Assembly (NCBI GenBank): GCA_004764695.1
Contig: SMSO01000033.1
Coordinates: 573,001-637,000 of the forward strand
Source: Schizochytrium sp. TIO01
Lineage: Eukaryota > Sar > Bigyra > Thraustochytrida > Thraustochytriidae
Direction: 5' to 3'
Length of the DNA: 64,000 nucleotides
The notes under the pieces were generated by a model that saw only the letters and a program-made list of their open reading frames with translations, was not told where the DNA came from and searched no databases. Shown here piece after piece: positions 61,563-64,000 of the stretch (within the stretch, counting starts at the first letter, position 1; each line of letters starts with the position of its first letter). The translations under genes were made by a program, and so were the position numbers.

Positions 61563-62810
61563 ATGCTACGAGCTGCTGCACGTTCTGGAGGAGTGAGGAA
61601 GTTTGGCTCGATAACACTGCGAAACATGGCAACGGCTTCGGGCTCCACCACGACCAGGACAACGCGTGCACGCAAGGTCAAAGATGATGCCGAGGTGAAA
61701 GACAAAGTCGCTGAAAGTCCCGTCAAGAAGACACGCAAGCCTTCGACAAAGAAACCCGCTGAGGAGGATAAAACTCCAACAAAGCAGACTAAAGCGACGA
61801 AGTCCAAGGCAAAAGCCGAAAAGCCCGCCGATGATGCCCCAAAGGCAAAGAAGGCTCGCAAGACCCCGGCAGAACGTGATGCTGGCAAGTCTATTTTTCC
61901 GCGTGAGGAAACCAAACGCCAACTCGTAGAAGAAGGTAGACTCGACAAAGACTTGTTCAAGGTTATTTCGTGGAATGTGAACGGGCTTCGTGCACTTACT
62001 CGTAAACAGCCCACACTTCTTCAAGAGCTTGTAGATGCTGAGAAACCTCACATTGTTTGTCTCCAGGAGACCAAGATCCAAGAAAACCACGTCGATCAAT
62101 TTGATAAGCTTGTGAAGGGTTATACGAGCTTCTGGTCATGCTCCACCGTGAAAAAGGGCTACGCAGGAACAGCAATGTTTATTTCGGAGAAATTCAAGCC
62201 TGAGGAATTTACCATCAGCTATGGTATTGGGCTTGATAAGCATGAAGGCGAGGGGCGGGCCATTACAGTTCGCCTTCCATTTTGCAATATTGTTGCACTC
62301 TATGTTCCTAATGCAGGCCAGGATCTTAAACGGCTTGATTACCGGACCAAAGAGTGGGACTTGGACTTGCGGACTTACTTGCGCGACCTTGAAACTGAGA
62401 CTGGTCGACCGTGCATTGTTTGTGGAGACCTAAATGTTGCTCACAGAGACATGGATGTCTGGAACCCCGATGCAAAGCACGTTCCAAAAACAGCAGGTAG
62501 TACACCCGAGGAAAGGGCTTCTTTTACTGAGTTTCTTGATGAGATGAAGTATGTTGATGCCTTCCGCTATTTGCATGGAGATGTGCTTGGTCATTTTACA
62601 TACTGGTCTATGAGGACAAATGGCAGACCTTTCAACCGTGGTAACCGTCTTGACTATTTTTGCATGCCTCAATCAATCGCTGACCGAGAGGCCAAAACTG
62701 AAGTTCCGGTGCGTCTTTTCGACACTTATGTCTTACATGAGCCAACTGTTGGCGTCAGTGACCATTGCCCTGTCGCTTGCATTATGGAGGTGACTGACAA
62801 AAAGGAGTAA
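61563..62810 (+). CDS. APEX1: AP endonuclease, exonuclease III/APE1 family
   Basis: 415 residues. The nuclease starts at about residue 131 (LFKVISWNVNGLRAL). Active-site residues are all visible: Asn138 in SWNVNG, Glu169 in CLQETKI (metal), Tyr248 in LYVPNAG, Asp289 and Asn291 in CGDLNVAHRDMD, and the Asp400-His401 pair in SDHCPV. LDYRTKEWD and GRPFNRGNRLDYF are also typical of APE1. The enzyme cleaves DNA 5' of abasic sites in base-excision repair. The first 22 residues (MLRAAARSGGVRKFGSITLR) look like a mitochondrial presequence, followed by a long Lys/Pro/Thr-rich linker containing several nuclear-signal-like runs. Met22 could give a nuclear form by alternative start. Confidence 0.95.
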   Translation: MLRAAARSGGVRKFGSITLRNMATASGSTTTRTTRARKVKDDAEVKDKVAESPVKKTRKPSTKKPAEEDKTPTKQTKATKSKAKAEKPADDAPKAKKARKTPAERDAGKSIFPREETKRQLVEEGRLDKDLFKVISWNVNGLRALTRKQPTLLQELVDAEKPHIVCLQETKIQENHVDQFDKLVKGYTSFWSCSTVKKGYAGTAMFISEKFKPEEFTISYGIGLDKHEGEGRAITVRLPFCNIVALYVPNAGQDLKRLDYRTKEWDLDLRTYLRDLETETGRPCIVCGDLNVAHRDMDVWNPDAKHVPKTAGSTPEERASFTEFLDEMKYVDAFRYLHGDVLGHFTYWSMRTNGRPFNRGNRLDYFCMPQSIADREAKTEVPVRLFDTYVLHEPTVGVSDHCPVACIMEVTDKKE

Positions 62811-63104
62811 ATATAGAAGTAGTCCCACATTTGCAATCATTCACTTTACATACATCTAGAAAATAAACTTATTACTAGCTTTACTTTTTGCTGAAGGGAG
62901 GAATGTATTCCAGTTTCTTGACTTGAAACCAACAACTCTGGTATTTTGGTTATACAGTACGCTTGTAGGCAAGACCGGGCTGAGTTCCTTGAGCCTCTCA
63001 GCAGGGCTTATGAAACCTTTAATACCCAGAGTTACGTGCGGTATTCTTGCACCAACTGCTCCAGCACCTTCGAAATGGAGTCTTGAGTTCTCTACACTCA
63101 ACCT
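62811..63104 (-). other. Ambiguous region with an 87-codon minus-strand frame (62856-63119)
   Basis: A minus frame from ATG 63119 to a stop at 62856 reads plausibly (LHFEGAGAVGARIPHVTLGI, RVVGFKSRNWNTFLP). Its start overlaps the start of the plus-strand frame at 63105 by 15 bases, so both are unlikely to be simple single-exon genes. No family recognised. Confidence 0.25.
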
Positions 63105-63419
63105 ATGAAGTGTCTTCATAATGAAATTTTAGGCCCGTTCATCAAGGCAAATATATTCACCAAGACAATTCTCAATTATGTGTTTCAAGTCCCTGAGTAT
63201 GATCTGAACATAAGTGGAAGCTCCAGTTCTGTGGCTTCAATTTTTAACTGGCAATGCTGCAAGCAATTTATTGGACTTCACAAAACGGCTGGAGGTTTTC
63301 CTGAAGTCCGCACATGCGAAGGAGATATGATTGCTGTTTCGGCCAAACCTGGTATCACCTTGGTCGTAAGAGATGGTCAAGGAATGGAGACCATCTTCGC
63401 TGTTGTTGAAACTAAATGA
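63105..63419 (+). CDS. Hypothetical 104-residue protein
   Basis: An open frame from ATG 63105 to TGA 63419. The second half reads well (GFPEVRTCEGDMIAVSAKPG, then DGQGMETIFAVVE), with codon choice similar to other genes here. It may be a single-exon gene, or the last exon of a longer one with its acceptor near 63187. No motif recognised. It would converge on a minus-strand frame ending at 63429. Confidence 0.35.
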   Translation: MKCLHNEILGPFIKANIFTKTILNYVFQVPEYDLNISGSSSSVASIFNWQCCKQFIGLHKTAGGFPEVRTCEGDMIAVSAKPGITLVVRDGQGMETIFAVVETK

Positions 63420-64000
63420 CCTAATCAATTAATTAGTATTAACTTTCAGCACGAATATAAAAAAAACATTTAGTGTCGATCCCAATACTTGGTCGTACGC
63501 TGCCTTTTCCATTTTATCCATCAAAAGAGTAAGACTCCCCAGATCAATTCCGACAGAACAGAGGTATTGAAAGTTGGTAGCTATCCTTTCAATTTCATTC
63601 CTCTCTTTTTCATTAAGGGCGGTGTTCTTACAAAGCTCACTAAGGCGCAAGCAACAAACTTCAAAACGAGGGAAAATCTGGCTCCAAACATCGGTTTCAA
63701 AGGGACTTAGATAGCCGCAGTCATTTGTTTTCGCGCGCAGCCTTAAAACTATTAACAAGCTTATTTAGCTTGGTTAAACCTCGACCGGGACTGAAAAGGC
63801 CATGGTCTCAGAGACATCTTTTAAAGTAGTTTCAAAACCATTTAAAAAAGTCAAACTAACTATCGACTGATTCGAATAGACCTACGATGGTATTATGCCC
63901 TTCTGAGTTGCACCCTTGCCCTTTATCTTTGCGACTTTTTTCTTCTTTCGATAGAAAAAACATTAAGTGTTGATTGTACTCCTCTATCTTCACTTTTCCG
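63420..64000 (-). other. Broken or multi-exon minus-strand coding remnant at window edge
   Basis: A minus frame from about 63757 to a stop at 63429 reads convincingly (PFETDVWSQIFPRFEVC, LNEKERNEIERIATNFQYL, LLMDKMEKAAYDQVLG) but has no ATG. The preceding coding-like piece (GRGLTKLNKLVNSFKAAREN, about 63806-63741) is in another frame and runs into a stop. So there is either a frameshift around the AAAACAAA at 63732-63739 or a missed intron. Near the edge (63949-63974) a sequence resembling 63453-63481 recurs. No family recognised; a pseudogene is possible. Confidence 0.3.

Noticed and set aside
61566-62099. 177-codon minus-strand frame
   Set aside because: Antisense to the Lys-rich N-terminus of the AP endonuclease.

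Overview
This is a nuclear eukaryotic window. The signs are long, mostly uninterrupted reading frames separated by AT-rich, microsatellite-laden spacers, and a few small spliceosomal introns with GTAAGT-type donors and CTAAC/CTGAC-like branch sites shortly before the acceptor. It also has mitochondrial carrier and complex II genes, and genes for flagellar microtubule-inner proteins. The mix suggests a zoospore-forming (flagellated) intron-poor protist. A thraustochytrid/labyrinthulomycete stramenopile is my best guess, but that is inference and no taxonomic marker such as rRNA is present.

Layout. 0-11 kb: the 5' end of a CFAP210-like flagellar gene (minus), an FHA-WDR70 fusion (minus), a 4.5-kb gene-poor spacer, and an NMA111/DEG7-type double protease-PDZ protein (plus). 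11.6-22 kb: two-exon GID8 (plus), a large secreted FN3/glycine-rich/kelch protein (minus), an FDXACB1-like rRNA methyltransferase (plus), and multi-exon SDHD (minus). 22-34 kb: mostly gene-poor with many simple repeats, interrupted by one MidA-like methyltransferase with TPRs (minus). 34-46 kb: two-exon mitochondrial phosphate carrier (plus), an oxygenase-like/CTR copper transporter fusion (minus), CFAP161 (minus), and a coiled-coil protein ending in a dynein-stalk-like domain (plus). 46-64 kb: a giant protein with 13 tandem PEX14-N-like modules (plus), glutathionyl-hydroquinone reductase (minus), three very small spliced genes that I infer by hand, a kinesin-like protein lacking a P-loop (plus), a DUF3228 protein (minus), an APE1-type AP endonuclease (plus), and a poorly resolved right edge.

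There are no operons; each gene is its own unit. Themes are the flagellar axoneme (CFAP210, CFAP161, possibly the dynein-stalk-like protein and the pseudokinesin), mitochondria (phosphate carrier, SDHD), ubiquitin/proteolysis (GID8, NMA111), rRNA modification, redox and copper handling, and DNA repair.

Most striking are proteins with unusual domain combinations: the 13-fold PEX14-N array, the oxygenase-like + CTR transporter, the FHA-WDR70 fusion, the ALK/LTK-type glycine-rich domain in a secreted kelch protein, the orphan dynein-stalk-like domain, and the nucleotide-binding-dead kinesin. All homology statements are from recognising motifs by eye; none was confirmed by a search.
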